NCBI GenBank assembly: GCA_015060535.1
Contig: SUYH01000002.1
Span: 186,001 to 250,000 of the forward strand
Reading direction: 5' to 3'
DNA from: Prevotella sp.
Lineage (GTDB): Bacteria > Bacteroidota > Bacteroidia > Bacteroidales > Bacteroidaceae
DNA: 64,000 nt
In this document: one piece after another, positions 1-9,465 of the stretch
How positions within the stretch are numbered: the stretch's first letter is position 1
Layout: each line of letters begins with the position of its first letter
Position numbers and translations under genes: made by a program
The notes under the pieces: generated by a model
Seen by the model: only the letters and a program-made list of their open reading frames with translations
Told to the model about the DNA's origin: nothing
The model's database searches: none

Positions 1-1150
1 GGCTGGCGAACGGCTGGAAATCGTCGCCTTTCACATCCTTCATAAAGCTCTCTACCAGCGCTTTCTCGTCGGCTGGCATCTGGGCGAACTTCCCCTTCTT
101 GCGGCTTTCCGCAAACTGCTCCCAGCCTTCCGGGCCAAAGCTATATACGAAGAAGTTCATTTCATCCTTGTTACACCCCACAAGAATATCAATGTCTTTT
201 GCCGCACCATTGGCGTATGCCTCAAATGTGTCGGTAGGCAAATGCCTTCCGTCTCTTTCCGGGAATTGGTGCAAGAAGTTGACAGCAGATGCTTCAAAGA
301 CTTTCTGGCCGGCAACCTTCATGAGGTCGCCGACAGTCTTGCAGCCAAGCTCATCCAGCAGTTTGTTGGTACATTCGATGGCCTCTTCCGTAGATCTCGT
401 CAGGTTGACGGAACCGCTCTCGGCAATGAGTCGCTTGAAATACTGGTGTGAGCCCTTTATCAGCGGGAGCAGGGTGCAACTCCCGGCACCTGCCGATTCG
501 CCGAAGATGGTCACGCTGTCGGGGTCGCCGCCAAAGGCAGCGATGTTTTCATGCACCCACTTCAGTGCCTTGACCTGATCCAGGAGCCCCAGGTTCTGGG
601 AGTCAGGATAGTCCTTGCCGTCCGGCAGATGTGAGAGATGCAGGAAGCCCATCACGCCAAGTCTGTAGGCAATGGTGACTACTATGACATCTGGATTCTC
701 TTTCACGAAGTTGCAGCAGTCGAACATCGGGTCGATGGTACCGCCTGCCTCAAAGGCCCCGCCGTGAATCCATACCATGACGGGCTTCTTTAGTGTAGTC
801 GGGGCATCAGACTTGAATACATTCAGATACAGGCAGTCCTCATCCAAATAGTAGAGGGAGCCTGTCTCCAACTGTCCGTTGCCATAGGCACTCTTGGCAT
901 TGTAAAAGGCCTCATACACACCGTCGTCGGGCACATAATCCACCGGGGCTTTCCAGCGCAGCTCGCCGATGGGCTGCTTGCCTACGTATGGTATGCCTCT
1001 GTAGACGACGATGTCATCCTTCTTCATGCCTACAAAGGTTCCGTTGATACACTTCACGGCCACCGACGGGTCATAGTTGCCGTCGGTAATCGGCTTGTTC
1101 TCGCCGCCGTACATGGCCTTTAAGGCCTCTCTAATCTCGTTTAAATCCAT
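1..1150 (-). CDS. Type B carboxylesterase, C-terminus cut by window edge
   Basis: Serine hydrolase of the carboxylesterase type B (PnbA/cholinesterase) family, expected to cleave carboxylic esters. About 383 of the usual 500 or so residues are visible. The start is the ATG at 1150, which gives MDLNEIREAL. The oxyanion-hole motif HGGAF lies near residues 129-133 and the nucleophile elbow GESAG near 217-221, with Ser219 as the predicted nucleophile. A NKDE stretch near the visible end is the likely acidic triad residue; the His lies outside the window. No signal peptide is visible, so it is probably cytoplasmic. It starts only 20 bp after the DUF3089 gene stop, so both are probably co-transcribed from the promoter at 2256-2263. 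The natural substrate cannot be read from sequence. Confidence 0.9.
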   Translation of the reverse strand, partial: MDLNEIREALKAMYGGENKPITDGNYDPSVAVKCINGTFVGMKKDDIVVYRGIPYVGKQPIGELRWKAPVDYVPDDGVYEAFYNAKSAYGNGQLETGSLYYLDEDCLYLNVFKSDAPTTLKKPVMVWIHGGAFEAGGTIDPMFDCCNFVKENPDVIVVTIAYRLGVMGFLHLSHLPDGKDYPDSQNLGLLDQVKALKWVHENIAAFGGDPDSVTIFGESAGAGSCTLLPLIKGSHQYFKRLIAESGSVNLTRSTEEAIECTNKLLDELGCKTVGDLMKVAGQKVFEASAVNFLHQFPERDGRHLPTDTFEAYANGAAKDIDILVGCNKDEMNFFVYSFGPEGWEQFAESRKKGKFAQMPADEKALVESFMKDVKGDDFQPFAS

Positions 1151-1170
1151 TGTGTTATTTTATTGATGAC

Positions 1171-2223
1171 TTATTGGTTCGCCTTATATGTTGCGATACG
1201 CTTGGCCACGTTCTCCTTGATGTTGTTGTAGTAGAACGTGTAGTCGTTGTCGTGGAAGCTTGCCGGTCCGAAGAAATCTCTTGCGTCGATGGGCTTGGCA
1301 GTGGTGGTTGTCACTACCACGCCGCGTGCTAGGTTAATCTGCGCATCGGCACCTACGTCGCCAATCTCATACTCGTTGGTTTTCTCGTTAAATACGAGCG
1401 ACCCCTTGTTTTCACTGGCCGGTGCGTAGGTTTCGTCGAGTTTCCAGTTCAGCGGGTTGATGCTTATTTCACCAGGCAGCACCACGACGTTCTTGGCGCT
1501 TTCCTTCACATTTTGGGCACCCTCGGTGTTCCAGCTGACAATGACACCTGCGTCGCTCTCGCCGGTGGCAAACTTCAGGTGCGGATAGTCCCTAAGGTCA
1601 TCTTTCGTGATGGAGTAGCCGATGGCGTATGCAGCAACCATTCGCTTGTAGTAATCGGGGTGCTCCTTGAAGTAGTGCTTCAGTACGTATCTTACCATGG
1701 CCGAGCCTTGGCTATGACCCGCAATGATGAATGGGCGGCCATTGTTCAGGTGCTCGAAGAAATAGTCGAGCGCAGCTTTGATGTCAGTATAGGAAGCGCC
1801 GGCAAGGCCTGGGTCGAGGCTCCCATACTTACTTGATAATTCTCCAGCGTATTTCATGCCTACTTGGCGGTAGAAGGGCGAAAACACATTACATGACTCT
1901 TCAAACACGCTTGCATTGGTGCGATACTCGCCTTGAGCACGGAAAACCATCTCTGGGTTGTCGATAGGGACATAATCGGGCGCATCCTTGTCGAAACTCA
2001 TGTCGATATACGACGTCGAATAGATGTAGAACGCATCGACATCCTTGGTGGGTTTATGAGTCTGGACCCAGTTGTTATCATCGCTGTAGTCGATCTTCAC
2101 GTCTGCCTCACCACCAGGGTTCGTGGGAGCCGGGTTGTCGTCGTTTTTACTACACGAGGTGAGCACCATTGTTGCGCCGCAAGTCAGGATGGCGGCAAGC
2201 ATCCACATTTTTGATTTTCTCAT
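1171..2223 (-). CDS. DUF3089 surface lipoprotein, alpha/beta hydrolase (copy 1)
   Basis: Predicted lipid-anchored alpha/beta hydrolase of the DUF3089 family, 350 residues from the ATG at 2223. An upstream in-frame start at 2268 would spoil the signal peptide. The signal peptide ends in lipobox LTSC (Cys24), followed by SKNDDN, which resembles the Bacteroidota lipoprotein export signal, so the protein is probably on the cell surface. The nucleophile elbow GHSQG places Ser171. The reaction is unknown; the family is generally treated as esterase- or lipase-like. It sits between a membrane AraC regulator and a carboxylesterase on the same strand. A paralogue at 53861-55015 lies next to the same kind of regulator, which suggests a functional pair. 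Confidence 0.88.
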   Translation of the reverse strand: MRKSKMWMLAAILTCGATMVLTSCSKNDDNPAPTNPGGEADVKIDYSDDNNWVQTHKPTKDVDAFYIYSTSYIDMSFDKDAPDYVPIDNPEMVFRAQGEYRTNASVFEESCNVFSPFYRQVGMKYAGELSSKYGSLDPGLAGASYTDIKAALDYFFEHLNNGRPFIIAGHSQGSAMVRYVLKHYFKEHPDYYKRMVAAYAIGYSITKDDLRDYPHLKFATGESDAGVIVSWNTEGAQNVKESAKNVVVLPGEISINPLNWKLDETYAPASENKGSLVFNEKTNEYEIGDVGADAQINLARGVVVTTTTAKPIDARDFFGPASFHDNDYTFYYNNIKENVAKRIATYKANQ

Positions 2224-2255
2224 AGATAAAAAAGTTTTGGGAATTGATTTTTGTG

Positions 2256-2263
2256 CAAAAGTA
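2256..2263 (-). promoter_or_regulatory. Bacteroidota -7 element upstream of the DUF3089 gene
   Basis: On the minus strand this reads TACTTTTG, matching TAnnTTTG, 32 bp before the ATG at 2223. It implies that DUF3089 and the esterase form a transcript separate from the AraC gene. Confidence 0.7.
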
Positions 2264-2335
2264 GTCAATTCCCGATGAAATCACAATATGTAGAGGCTTG
2301 TAGCCATTGAGTTTTGAGAATTTAGAAGCTTTTTT

Positions 2336-3487
2336 TTACGATTCTGTAGTGCATTGCTGTCCGGCACAGGCAGGTTCCAGCTCTTCCGCAATGCGCATCC
2401 ACTCCCCAGCCGTCATTCCCATGTTCAGCTTGAAGGCGGCATTGAATGTACTGTAGCTGCGGAAACCACTCTGGAAAGCCAGTTGCTTGGTCGACGTAGA
2501 CTGATGGCTGGCGGTTGTCTCTTGATAGAGCTTGACGAAATGCTGGATGCGCAGCCCGTTGATATAGGCATTGTAGGTGATGCCCTGCAAAGCAAAGTAC
2601 TTGCTGAGATAGGACCGGTTGGTGCCTATCTGCTTGGCCAGGTGCGCTACGGAAATGTCGTGCTGTAGATAGAGTTGCGGCTCCTCGCAGTACTGTTTCA
2701 GCATCGACCCGATGCTGTTGCGCAAGGACTGTGAAAGGTCATTATCATCTGCCAGGGTATGCGGCGCAAGGTCATCATGCCCATGGGTGGCGGGTATGCT
2801 CATGTCGCTCAACGTCTCCACTCGCCATAAGAGATAGCAGTTTAGTACGATGCTGACAGCCTGCATGACGTATGGATAAGCTGGCCCGTCATCGCTAAAC
2901 TCATAGAATACGTACACAAGTAGGATGATGGCCAGCACCACGAAACTCTGCCACACCTCCTTGTTTTCCAGGTCGGCATAGTTGTCGCGCAGCCAGCGCC
3001 CGTATCGTCTTACCTCGCGTACCATATATATAATTAAGCCAAAAGTCAGCAACACGACATAGGCATATATAATCGGATATAAAGCAGAGCTATGCTTGAC
3101 AATGCAGACCGCCATTACTAAAGCAATCGGTGCCGTCAACACGCAGATGGGCCACAGCGGACGCCTACGGTCTTGCAGCATGACAAGCAATATGGCTATC
3201 GATAGGGGAAAGACCGTCAAGTTGTCCAGCATACCGCCTATCAGTTCGATAGACAGTATGTCGTCGCTGGAGCTAAGGAAAAACAACGGCATATACCACA
3301 CATGATTCAGAGCTATGGAGACTAAGAACACCCCAGTCCATCGGCGCAAGCGTACAGGGGGTGTGATGTGAGGAACAAAGGCGTTAGCCTTGTTGAACAG
3401 CAGATAGCAACCTGACAGCAGGGCCATAGCCATCACTACTGAATACAATATAACAAAGAGAATATCACCTCGAGCCTGATCGTACAT
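2336..3487 (-). CDS. Membrane-bound AraC-family transcription regulator (copy 1)
   Basis: 383-residue protein. The N-terminal ~230 residues are a run of about seven hydrophobic segments. The C-terminal ~100 residues are an AraC-type double helix-turn-helix (HTH_18 type); LAKQIGTNRSYLSKYF and the FQSGFRSYSTFNAAFK stretch are the recognition regions. A regulator fixed in the inner membrane can sense a ligand through the membrane domain and bind DNA locally. It lies upstream of and in the same direction as the DUF3089 gene, so this gene is a likely target (inference). The same architecture and gene order recur at 52617-53720. The start at 3487 begins MYDQARGD. Its signal is unknown. Confidence 0.88.
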   Translation of the reverse strand: MYDQARGDILFVILYSVVMAMALLSGCYLLFNKANAFVPHITPPVRLRRWTGVFLVSIALNHVWYMPLFFLSSSDDILSIELIGGMLDNLTVFPLSIAILLVMLQDRRRPLWPICVLTAPIALVMAVCIVKHSSALYPIIYAYVVLLTFGLIIYMVREVRRYGRWLRDNYADLENKEVWQSFVVLAIILLVYVFYEFSDDGPAYPYVMQAVSIVLNCYLLWRVETLSDMSIPATHGHDDLAPHTLADDNDLSQSLRNSIGSMLKQYCEEPQLYLQHDISVAHLAKQIGTNRSYLSKYFALQGITYNAYINGLRIQHFVKLYQETTASHQSTSTKQLAFQSGFRSYSTFNAAFKLNMGMTAGEWMRIAEELEPACAGQQCTTES

Positions 3488-3592
3488 GTCAATGAGTTTG
3501 ATTCATAGTGCAAAGATACAAATATCTACTTACATAGCCAACTTTTTACGGCGAATTTCTGGGTCACTATAGTCAATTATGGCAACACCTAA

Positions 3593-3625
3593 CCCACCGT
3601 GGGAACATATTATTCCCAAGGTGGG
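3593..3625. repeat. Two-unit 22-bp-period array, also an inverted repeat
   Basis: The word CCCACCGTGGG at 3593 recurs as CCCAAGGTGGG at 3615, exactly 22 bp later. Together they also form a 13-bp stem with one mismatch and a 7-nt loop. The array sits about 105 bp upstream of the AraC start, in the 455-bp gap 3488-3942. Apart from this array and the ferritin promoter, I see no gene in that gap. It could be a regulator-binding site or a transcript hairpin. Confidence 0.55.
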
Positions 3626-3902
3626 AATAGATTTTAAATGTAAGCGGGTCATGTGCCTGTCACCATGACCCAAAAGTTCAATATCTATGTATAAGTACGA
3701 ACAGAAACGCTGATCTGTAAGTTTGTAATATTTATAATGTGTATCCTGCCACCGTCGGAGCGATGGAGATGAGAGGGAGACAGTTCTGTTTCTATGTCAT
3801 AGGCTGACTTGTTTTTGGTTCAACTTCACATTAACTGTTTATTCTGTGTGCATATATATGAATTTTTTCTGAATAAACGAACAAAGTTCGCGGAAAAGTT
3901 TG

Positions 3903-3910
3903 TATCTTTG
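3903..3910 (+). promoter_or_regulatory. -7 element of the ferritin gene
   Basis: TATCTTTG, an exact TAnnTTTG match, 32 bp before the ATG at 3943. Confidence 0.75.
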
Positions 3911-3942
3911 CACAACGATAACATTAAAAAACTATAGCAATT

Positions 3943-4434
3943 ATGAAGATTTCAAAGAAAATGCAAGATGCGTTCAACGCACAGATTACAGCCGAACTGT
4001 ATTCATCTAACCTCTACCTGCAGATGGCTTTCTGGTTCCGCAAGGAGGGCTGGAAGGGCTTTGCTGCCTGGATGTTCGACCACTCAAACGAGGAGAAGGA
4101 GCACGCCCTGAAGATGGCCGACTTCGTGCTGAACCGTGGGGGCGAGGCCATTGTTACAGCCATCGATGCCCCAACGCAAGACTTCAAGGATCCCAAGGAC
4201 ATCTTTGAGCAGACGCTGAAGCACGAGGAGTGGGTGACAGAGAAAATCAACGAACTGGCTGATGTAGCTGACGCAGAGCACGACCGCGCCTCAATCAACT
4301 TCGTCGACCAGTTCATCGACGAGCAGGTTGAGGAGGAGAAGACCGTCCGCGACATCCTCAACCTCTTCCGCCATCGCGACGGCCACACCGTTGCCACCAT
4401 CGACGACATCGTGGGCAACGTGAAGGAAGCGTAA
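3943..4434 (+). CDS. ftnA: Non-heme ferritin
   Basis: 163-residue four-helix ferritin that oxidises Fe(II) and stores it as mineral in a 24-mer shell; cytoplasmic. Di-iron centre residues are visible: Glu17 in the AELYSS helix, the EEKEHA motif near residues 49-54, and a later Glu and Gln in the EEW and DEQVEEE helices. No heme-coordinating Met pattern of bacterioferritin was noted, so non-heme ferritin is preferred. The gene stands alone with its own promoter, and a strong bidirectional terminator follows. Codon use is typical of a well-expressed gene. In Bacteroidales this protein is tied to oxidative-stress survival. Confidence 0.95.
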   Translation: MKISKKMQDAFNAQITAELYSSNLYLQMAFWFRKEGWKGFAAWMFDHSNEEKEHALKMADFVLNRGGEAIVTAIDAPTQDFKDPKDIFEQTLKHEEWVTEKINELADVADAEHDRASINFVDQFIDEQVEEEKTVRDILNLFRHRDGHTVATIDDIVGNVKEA

Positions 4435-4452
4435 AGAGTTATTCCTATAAAC

Positions 4453-4489
4453 AAAAGGTCGCATCATAATAGACATGATGCGACCTTTT
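4453..4489. terminator. Bidirectional intrinsic terminator between ferritin and the HExxH lipoprotein
   Basis: Perfect 15-bp stem (4453-4467 with 4475-4489), 7-nt loop, and a T run on the plus strand with A's on the other side. It lies between two convergent genes and can serve both. Confidence 0.9.
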
Positions 4490-4503
4490 TTAAAATGAGC
4501 AGA

Positions 4504-5526
4504 TTATTTGTATTCTTTTAGCAAAGCTATTATATCAGCTATGAGTTGTGGTGTTTTATACTCGCGGCCATCGATGCCGTAAACTACAGCAAAAGCGAAA
4601 TTGTCGGCCAGACACTCTTCCGGAGCGAAGACATAATCGGTATTTCTGCCCACCACATCCCAGAAGTCCGGCACTTTGCTGACTGGATAATAAGTATCCA
4701 AGGCATCGACAGGGACCAAAACACTCTGGTTGAATTTGAAAAACGAGGCATCCTTTCCTTCTTCAGCTGAAGCCTCCTCCCATGTCTTGCTATATAGCAC
4801 AATCAGTACGCACTTACGCTTCACGCCATCGATAGTGAATGTGGCATAGTTGTCGATGTGCTCCACGTCAGGATTAGTGATAATCATCTTCCCGATGGCT
4901 GGCGAGAAGACATAGTCAGTACCCGTTACCGTAAAGCCTATCAAACTGTACATCCTACTGCGGAAGGAGGGAGAGTTGCGTGTCAGACAATGGAACATCT
5001 CGTGGGCAATAGTCTGATAGAATCTGGACGGATTACTCTCTGCCAGCTTCAGTAGCTTTTCACCTACATATATCTCTGTCTTGTGTGTATATGCAGCCGA
5101 ATAGCCCTCTTCCGCCATGGTTGTCTTGACAAAAACGATATCCTCACTGGGGAACGGCAATGAGCAGACACCCATGGTCTCCAGCCTCTGCTTCACATAG
5201 TCTACGCCTTTTGCAATGGCAGCTTTTTCCGCTTCACTGAACTCTCGCACAGAAGCCTTCGCCAAGGCCTTCAGTTCGTCGAGAGTGGCCCCTGTCTTCT
5301 TCATACGCCAGTCGATGTCGTTTTGCGTCAGGCTGTTATGATACTCGCTATTACCTAGCAGCAGTTGCTGCCCTTCACCCAGGGTGGCGCAGTGATAGTT
5401 GATGACTACTGTCCGTACGGGATTGTCCTTCTCATCATTCCGACACGAGACTAATACACACACACATAGCACAATGACAATTACTTGCGCAATGTTCCTT
5501 TTAAATAATAATGCTTTCGATTTCAT
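4504..5526 (-). CDS. Putative zinc metallopeptidase lipoprotein (HExxH)
   Basis: 340-residue lipoprotein from the ATG at 5526. An in-frame start at 5574 would add a hydrophobic stretch ahead of the lysine-rich n-region and is less likely. The signal peptide ends at Cys28 (LVSC) and is followed by RNDEKD, compatible with surface export. HEMFH at residues 175-179 is an HExxH zinc motif. A later EECLADNF segment could supply the third ligand, as in gluzincin-like peptidases. It resembles the zinc-binding metallopeptidase lipoproteins often found near SusD genes, but no SusCD pair is present here. It is convergent with ferritin and monocistronic. Substrate unknown. Confidence 0.75.
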   Translation of the reverse strand: MKSKALLFKRNIAQVIVIVLCVCVLVSCRNDEKDNPVRTVVINYHCATLGEGQQLLLGNSEYHNSLTQNDIDWRMKKTGATLDELKALAKASVREFSEAEKAAIAKGVDYVKQRLETMGVCSLPFPSEDIVFVKTTMAEEGYSAAYTHKTEIYVGEKLLKLAESNPSRFYQTIAHEMFHCLTRNSPSFRSRMYSLIGFTVTGTDYVFSPAIGKMIITNPDVEHIDNYATFTIDGVKRKCVLIVLYSKTWEEASAEEGKDASFFKFNQSVLVPVDALDTYYPVSKVPDFWDVVGRNTDYVFAPEECLADNFAFAVVYGIDGREYKTPQLIADIIALLKEYK

Positions 5527-5647
5527 GCCTGCAAAAATACAAATATAATTTGAAACAGCAAAAAAAAGAGCCATTTTACTTTTTATCTATAAAATAAGGA
5601 TGGAACTATTGTGCTCCATCACTACCTTTATTTATTATATAAAAAAA

Positions 5648-5909
5648 TTAGTCGGCGAGCTTTGCCTTGATCATCTCGCGGTTCAGGCGGGCGATGTTGG
5701 CGATAGTCTCGTTCTTCGGACATACAGCCTCGCAAGCGCGAGTGTTGGTGCAGTTACCGAAACCTGCCTCTTCCATAGCCATCACCATGTTCTTAGCACG
5801 ACGGGCAGCCTCTACACGGCCCTGTGGAAGCAGGGCGAGCTGGCTAACCTTAGATGATACGAAGAGCATTGCTGAGCCGTTCTTACAAGCTGCTACGCAA
5901 GCGCCACAG
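5648..5909 (-). pseudogene. Duplicated 3' end of frdB
   Basis: Encodes 87 codons matching the C-terminus of the intact FrdB encoded at 6685-7443, including the same stop position. By eye the identity is roughly 85-90% at the DNA level. Homology stops sharply at 5909, just before the GCGACV cysteine motif, so the first part of the cysteine cluster and the whole 2Fe-2S domain are missing. No start codon is associated with it, although the frame stays open. It lies directly after the cytidylate-kinase-like gene, so that gene is bracketed by two frdB 3' ends. Confidence 0.9.
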
Positions 5910-5966
5910 TTATTTGCGACGCTATTATTATTAGCACATAGAGGGTCTTCCCTTTGTGTTCTGTCT

Positions 5967-6602
5967 TTAGCCGATGAACGCCAATATGACATTAACCGCC
6001 TCTTCCTCGGTCTTGCCATCCATTTTGATGACCAGATCGTAGTTACGGGTGTCATAGCGTGAGGTGCGGGCGTTGTTCTTCAGATACTCCTCTCGCATCT
6101 CATCCACTTCCTTGATGATCTTCTTAGCTTCCTTTTCACTAATGTCTCGCTTTGTCATAATACGATTCAGGCGATACTCCATAGACGCTTGGATAAGTAT
6201 GTTCAGGCTATTGGGATAGCCGTTCATAACATAGAAGGCAGAACGACCGGCTATGACGCACGAGTCCTCAATGGCGATACTATGTAAGATTTCCTTTTCA
6301 GCCTTCAGCACGGCCTCAGATGTCACCTGCTTCTTCTTTTTCTCGTCGTAATAATCTAACGAGTTCGCTGCTTCTTCACCCAGAATCAATACTCGTTTAA
6401 CATCTTGCCACCAGCTGCGGTTATTGCTTTTGAGATTCTCTATTTGGTCAGCTGTCATATTAAACTTCTCTTCCAAAGGTTTAGTAAGCGCCTTGTCGTA
6501 ATATGGCACACCCAGTTTTTCGGCTAAGATGCGACCGACAGTGCGACCGCCACTGCCCAACTCGCGATTAATAGTAATGACAAATCTCTCGTTCTTGTTC
6601 AT
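5967..6602 (-). CDS. Cytidylate kinase-like family protein
   Basis: 211-residue P-loop protein of the cytidylate-kinase-like family. The family is distinct from canonical Cmk, so phosphoryl transfer to a nucleotide is presumed rather than shown. The N-terminus FVITINREL followed by GSGGRTVG is the P-loop region. The AGRSAFYVM segment and an RTSRYDT arginine region complete the kinase core. It follows frdB by 82 bp across a strong hairpin and is followed at once by a frdB 3' fragment. It therefore looks like a gene inserted at the frdB end rather than a native operon member. Confidence 0.85.
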   Translation of the reverse strand: MNKNERFVITINRELGSGGRTVGRILAEKLGVPYYDKALTKPLEEKFNMTADQIENLKSNNRSWWQDVKRVLILGEEAANSLDYYDEKKKKQVTSEAVLKAEKEILHSIAIEDSCVIAGRSAFYVMNGYPNSLNILIQASMEYRLNRIMTKRDISEKEAKKIIKEVDEMREEYLKNNARTSRYDTRNYDLVIKMDGKTEEEAVNVILAFIG

Positions 6603-6640
6603 AATATTTATAATTTTTCCTTATTCCATTTATTATATAA

Positions 6641-6672
6641 GGTAGTGGGGGCTATTATGCGCCCCCACTACC
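6641..6672. terminator. Strong hairpin after frdB
   Basis: Perfect 12-bp GC-rich stem (6641-6652 with 6661-6672), 8-nt loop, immediately after the frdB stop on the minus strand. The U tract is weak, so it may act as a processing or attenuation hairpin before the kinase gene. Confidence 0.65.
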
Positions 6673-6684
6673 GATAAAATAGTC

Positions 6685-7443
6685 TTAGTCAGCCAGCTTG
6701 GCCTTAATCATCTCGCGGTTCATGCGGGCGATGTTGGCGATGGTCTCATTCTTCGGGCATACAGCCTCGCAAGCGCGGGTGTTGGTGCAATTACCGAAGC
6801 CGAGTTCGTCCATCTTGGCAATCATGTTCTTCACACGACGGGCAGCCTCTACGCGGCCCTGAGGAAGCAGGGCGAGCTGAGAAACCTTAGAGCTGACGAA
6901 CAGCATAGCTGAACCGTTCTTACAAGCAGCTACGCAAGCACCACAGCCGATGCAAGATGCGCAATCCATAGCCTCGTCGGCATCCTCCTTAGGAATCAGG
7001 ATAGCATTGGCATCCTGAGCCTGACCTGTACGGATAGTGGTGTAACCACCAGCCTGGATAATCTTATCGAAGGCGTTGCGGTCTACCATACAGTCCTTGA
7101 TCACGGGGAAGGCTGCAGAGCGCCAAGGCTCGACGGTGATAACATCACCATCGTTGAAACGGCGCATATAGAGCTGACAGGTGGTAGCACCACGCTCTGT
7201 CTTACCATGAGGCGTACCATTGATGTAGAGTGAGCACATACCGCAGATACCCTCGCGGCAGTCGTGGTCGAACACGAAGGGCTCCTTGCCTTCGTTGATG
7301 AGCTCCTCGTTCAAGATGTCAAGCATCTCGAGGAAGGAGGTGTCATCGGGAATGTCGTGCATCTCGTGCGTATCAAAGTGACCCGCATCTTTCGGACCAT
7401 TCTGACGCCAAAATTTAATTGTAAATGAAATATTCTTTGCCAT
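6685..7443 (-). CDS. frdB: Fumarate reductase/succinate dehydrogenase iron-sulfur subunit
   Basis: 252-residue iron-sulfur subunit that relays electrons between the cytochrome b subunit and the flavoprotein. The N-terminal 2Fe-2S ferredoxin fold has cysteines in [10 protein letters not shown]. The C-terminal dicluster domain has [10 protein letters not shown] and [12 protein letters not shown]. In Bacteroidales this complex mainly reduces fumarate to succinate during anaerobic metabolism. It starts at 7443, five bases after the frdA stop, so the two are translationally linked. Its last 87 codons are duplicated at 5648-5909. Confidence 0.97.
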   Translation of the reverse strand: MAKNISFTIKFWRQNGPKDAGHFDTHEMHDIPDDTSFLEMLDILNEELINEGKEPFVFDHDCREGICGMCSLYINGTPHGKTERGATTCQLYMRRFNDGDVITVEPWRSAAFPVIKDCMVDRNAFDKIIQAGGYTTIRTGQAQDANAILIPKEDADEAMDCASCIGCGACVAACKNGSAMLFVSSKVSQLALLPQGRVEAARRVKNMIAKMDELGFGNCTNTRACEAVCPKNETIANIARMNREMIKAKLAD

Positions 7444-7448
7444 AATGC

Positions 7449-9428
7449 TTAGTTCTTATAGTTACGGGTTTGTACTTTAATTGCTTCATACTCGAGGGGC
7501 TCCTTAATCAGAGTAGGCTCATTGCCCTTGCCCTGATACTCCCAGCAGCCTACATAGAAGTAGTTCTCGTCGTCGCGCTTAGCCTCGCCTTCCTCGGTCT
7601 GGTACTCCTCGCGGAAGTGACCACCGCAAGACTCATTACGAGAGAGGGCGTCGAAAGCGACGAGCTGACCCATGGTGAAGAAGTCGCGCAGATGGATAGC
7701 CTTGTCAAGCTCGATGTTCAGACCCTCCTTAGAGCCAGGAACAAAGAGGTTCTCGTCGAACTCCTTCTCCAGCTCGTGCATCTTCTTCAGACCAGTCTTC
7801 AGACCCTCGGCGGTGCGACCCATACCAACATACTCCCACATGATGTGGCCGAGCTCCTTATGGATAGAGTCAACAGAGCGCTTACCCTTGATGTTCATCA
7901 GACGGTCGATTTCTGCGTCAACAGCCTTCTCGGCAGCGTCGAACTCAGGCAGATCGGTAGAAACCTTCGGCCATACAGCCTGGTCAGCCAGATAGTTCTG
8001 GATGGTGTAAGGCAGCACGAAGTAACCATCGGCCAAGCCCTGCATCAGCGCAGAAGCACCCAGACGGTTAGCACCATGGTCAGAGAAGTTACACTCACCG
8101 ATAGCGAACAGACCGGGGATAGAGGTCTGCAACTCGTAGTCAACCCAGATACCACCCATCGTATAGTGGATAGCGGGATAGATCATCATCGGCTTGTAGT
8201 ATTTCACGCCGTTGATCTCGTTGGCTACATCGCCAGGGAATACGTCGGTGATCTCCTCGTACATCTCGAAGAGGTTGCCATAGCGCTGCATGATGACATC
8301 GAGACCCAGACGGTTGATAGACTCAGAGAAATCAAGGAATACAGCCAGGCCCGTGTTGTTCACACCGAAGCCTTTGTCGCAACGCTCCTTGGCAGCACGA
8401 GAGGCAACGTCACGAGGAACGAGGTTGCCGAAGGCAGGATAGCGGCGCTCCAGATAGTAGTCGCGATCCTCCTCAGGAATCTCCCAACCCTGCTTAGTAC
8501 CAGCCTGCAGAGCCTTAGCATCCTCAATATTCTTAGGAACCCAGATACGTCCGTCGTTACGCAGCGACTCAGACATCAGCGTCAGCTTAGACTGCTTGTC
8601 GCCATGAACGGGGATACAGGTGGGGTGAATCTGAACGTAAGAGGGGTTAGCAAAGTATGCACCCTTACGATAGCACTGAACGGCTGCTGTACAGTTACAT
8701 CCCATAGCGTTGGTAGAGAGGAAGTAGGTGTTTCCGTAACCACCAGTAGCGATGACAACTGCGTTTGCAGAGAAGCGCTCCAGCTTACCTGTTACGAGGT
8801 TCTTGGCAATGATACCACGAGCACGTCCGTCAACGATGACTACATCCTCCATCTCATAACGAGTGTAGAGCTTCACCTTGCCGGCATTTACCTGACAGCT
8901 CAGCGAGCTATAGGCACCGAGCAGCAGCTGCTGACCGGTCTGACCCTTGGCGTAGAATGTACGGCTTACCTGAGCACCACCGAACGAACGGTTGGCCAGC
9001 ATGCCACCATACTCACGAGCGAAAGGAACACCCTGAGCGACGCACTGGTCGATAATATTGTTGCTGACCTCAGCCAGACGATAAACGTTGGCCTCGCGAG
9101 CACGATAGTCACCACCCTTTACGGTATCATAGAACAGACGATAGACAGAGTCACCATCGTTCTGATAGCACTTAGCGGCGTTGATACCACCCTGAGCGGC
9201 GATAGAGTGAGCACGACGAGGAGAATCCTGAATACACAGGTTGATCACATTGAAGCCCATCTCACCAAGTGAAGCAGCAGCAGAAGCACCAGCCAGACCT
9301 GTTCCAACTACAATCACATCGAGCTTCAGCTTGTTCTTGGGGTTTACCAGACGCTGATGAGCCTTATATTCCTTCCATTTCTCAGGCACTGGACCTGCGG
9401 GAATCTTAGAATCAATTACTTTTGCCAT
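7449..9428 (-). CDS. frdA: Fumarate reductase/succinate dehydrogenase flavoprotein subunit
   Basis: 659-residue FAD subunit that interconverts fumarate and succinate. The ATG at 9428 ([10 protein letters not shown]) is preferred over 9440. The Rossmann motif [12 protein letters not shown] is near the N-terminus, followed by [10 protein letters not shown], where the FAD-linking His lies, then the HPTC and [13 protein letters not shown] active-site segments and [10 protein letters not shown]. It forms an operon frdC-frdA-frdB transcribed on the minus strand. The 37-bp spacer to frdC consists largely of a 14-bp AT-rich tandem repeat. A 600-codon open frame on the opposite strand is a codon-bias shadow. 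Confidence 0.97.
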   Translation of the reverse strand: MAKVIDSKIPAGPVPEKWKEYKAHQRLVNPKNKLKLDVIVVGTGLAGASAAASLGEMGFNVINLCIQDSPRRAHSIAAQGGINAAKCYQNDGDSVYRLFYDTVKGGDYRAREANVYRLAEVSNNIIDQCVAQGVPFAREYGGMLANRSFGGAQVSRTFYAKGQTGQQLLLGAYSSLSCQVNAGKVKLYTRYEMEDVVIVDGRARGIIAKNLVTGKLERFSANAVVIATGGYGNTYFLSTNAMGCNCTAAVQCYRKGAYFANPSYVQIHPTCIPVHGDKQSKLTLMSESLRNDGRIWVPKNIEDAKALQAGTKQGWEIPEEDRDYYLERRYPAFGNLVPRDVASRAAKERCDKGFGVNNTGLAVFLDFSESINRLGLDVIMQRYGNLFEMYEEITDVFPGDVANEINGVKYYKPMMIYPAIHYTMGGIWVDYELQTSIPGLFAIGECNFSDHGANRLGASALMQGLADGYFVLPYTIQNYLADQAVWPKVSTDLPEFDAAEKAVDAEIDRLMNIKGKRSVDSIHKELGHIMWEYVGMGRTAEGLKTGLKKMHELEKEFDENLFVPGSKEGLNIELDKAIHLRDFFTMGQLVAFDALSRNESCGGHFREEYQTEEGEAKRDDENYFYVGCWEYQGKGNEPTLIKEPLEYEAIKVQTRNYKN

Positions 9429-9465
9429 AATAATTTTCAATTATCAATTTTCAATTATCAATTAA
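9429..9465. repeat. 14-bp AT-rich tandem repeat between frdC and frdA
   Basis: Two copies of a TTTTCAATTATCAA-type unit fill the frdC-frdA spacer and form the frdA leader. There is no Shine-Dalgarno sequence, which is usual in this phylum. Copy-number change would alter the spacer between the two cistrons. Confidence 0.6.

Noticed and set aside
5648..6055. 135-codon frame at the frdB 3' copy as a real gene
   Set aside because: The upstream part overlaps the kinase gene in another frame and is meaningless; only the 87 codons from frdB are recognisable.
7470..9272. 600-codon open frame opposite frdA
   Set aside because: Antisense shadow caused by codon bias of the well-conserved frdA gene; its translation looks like no protein family.
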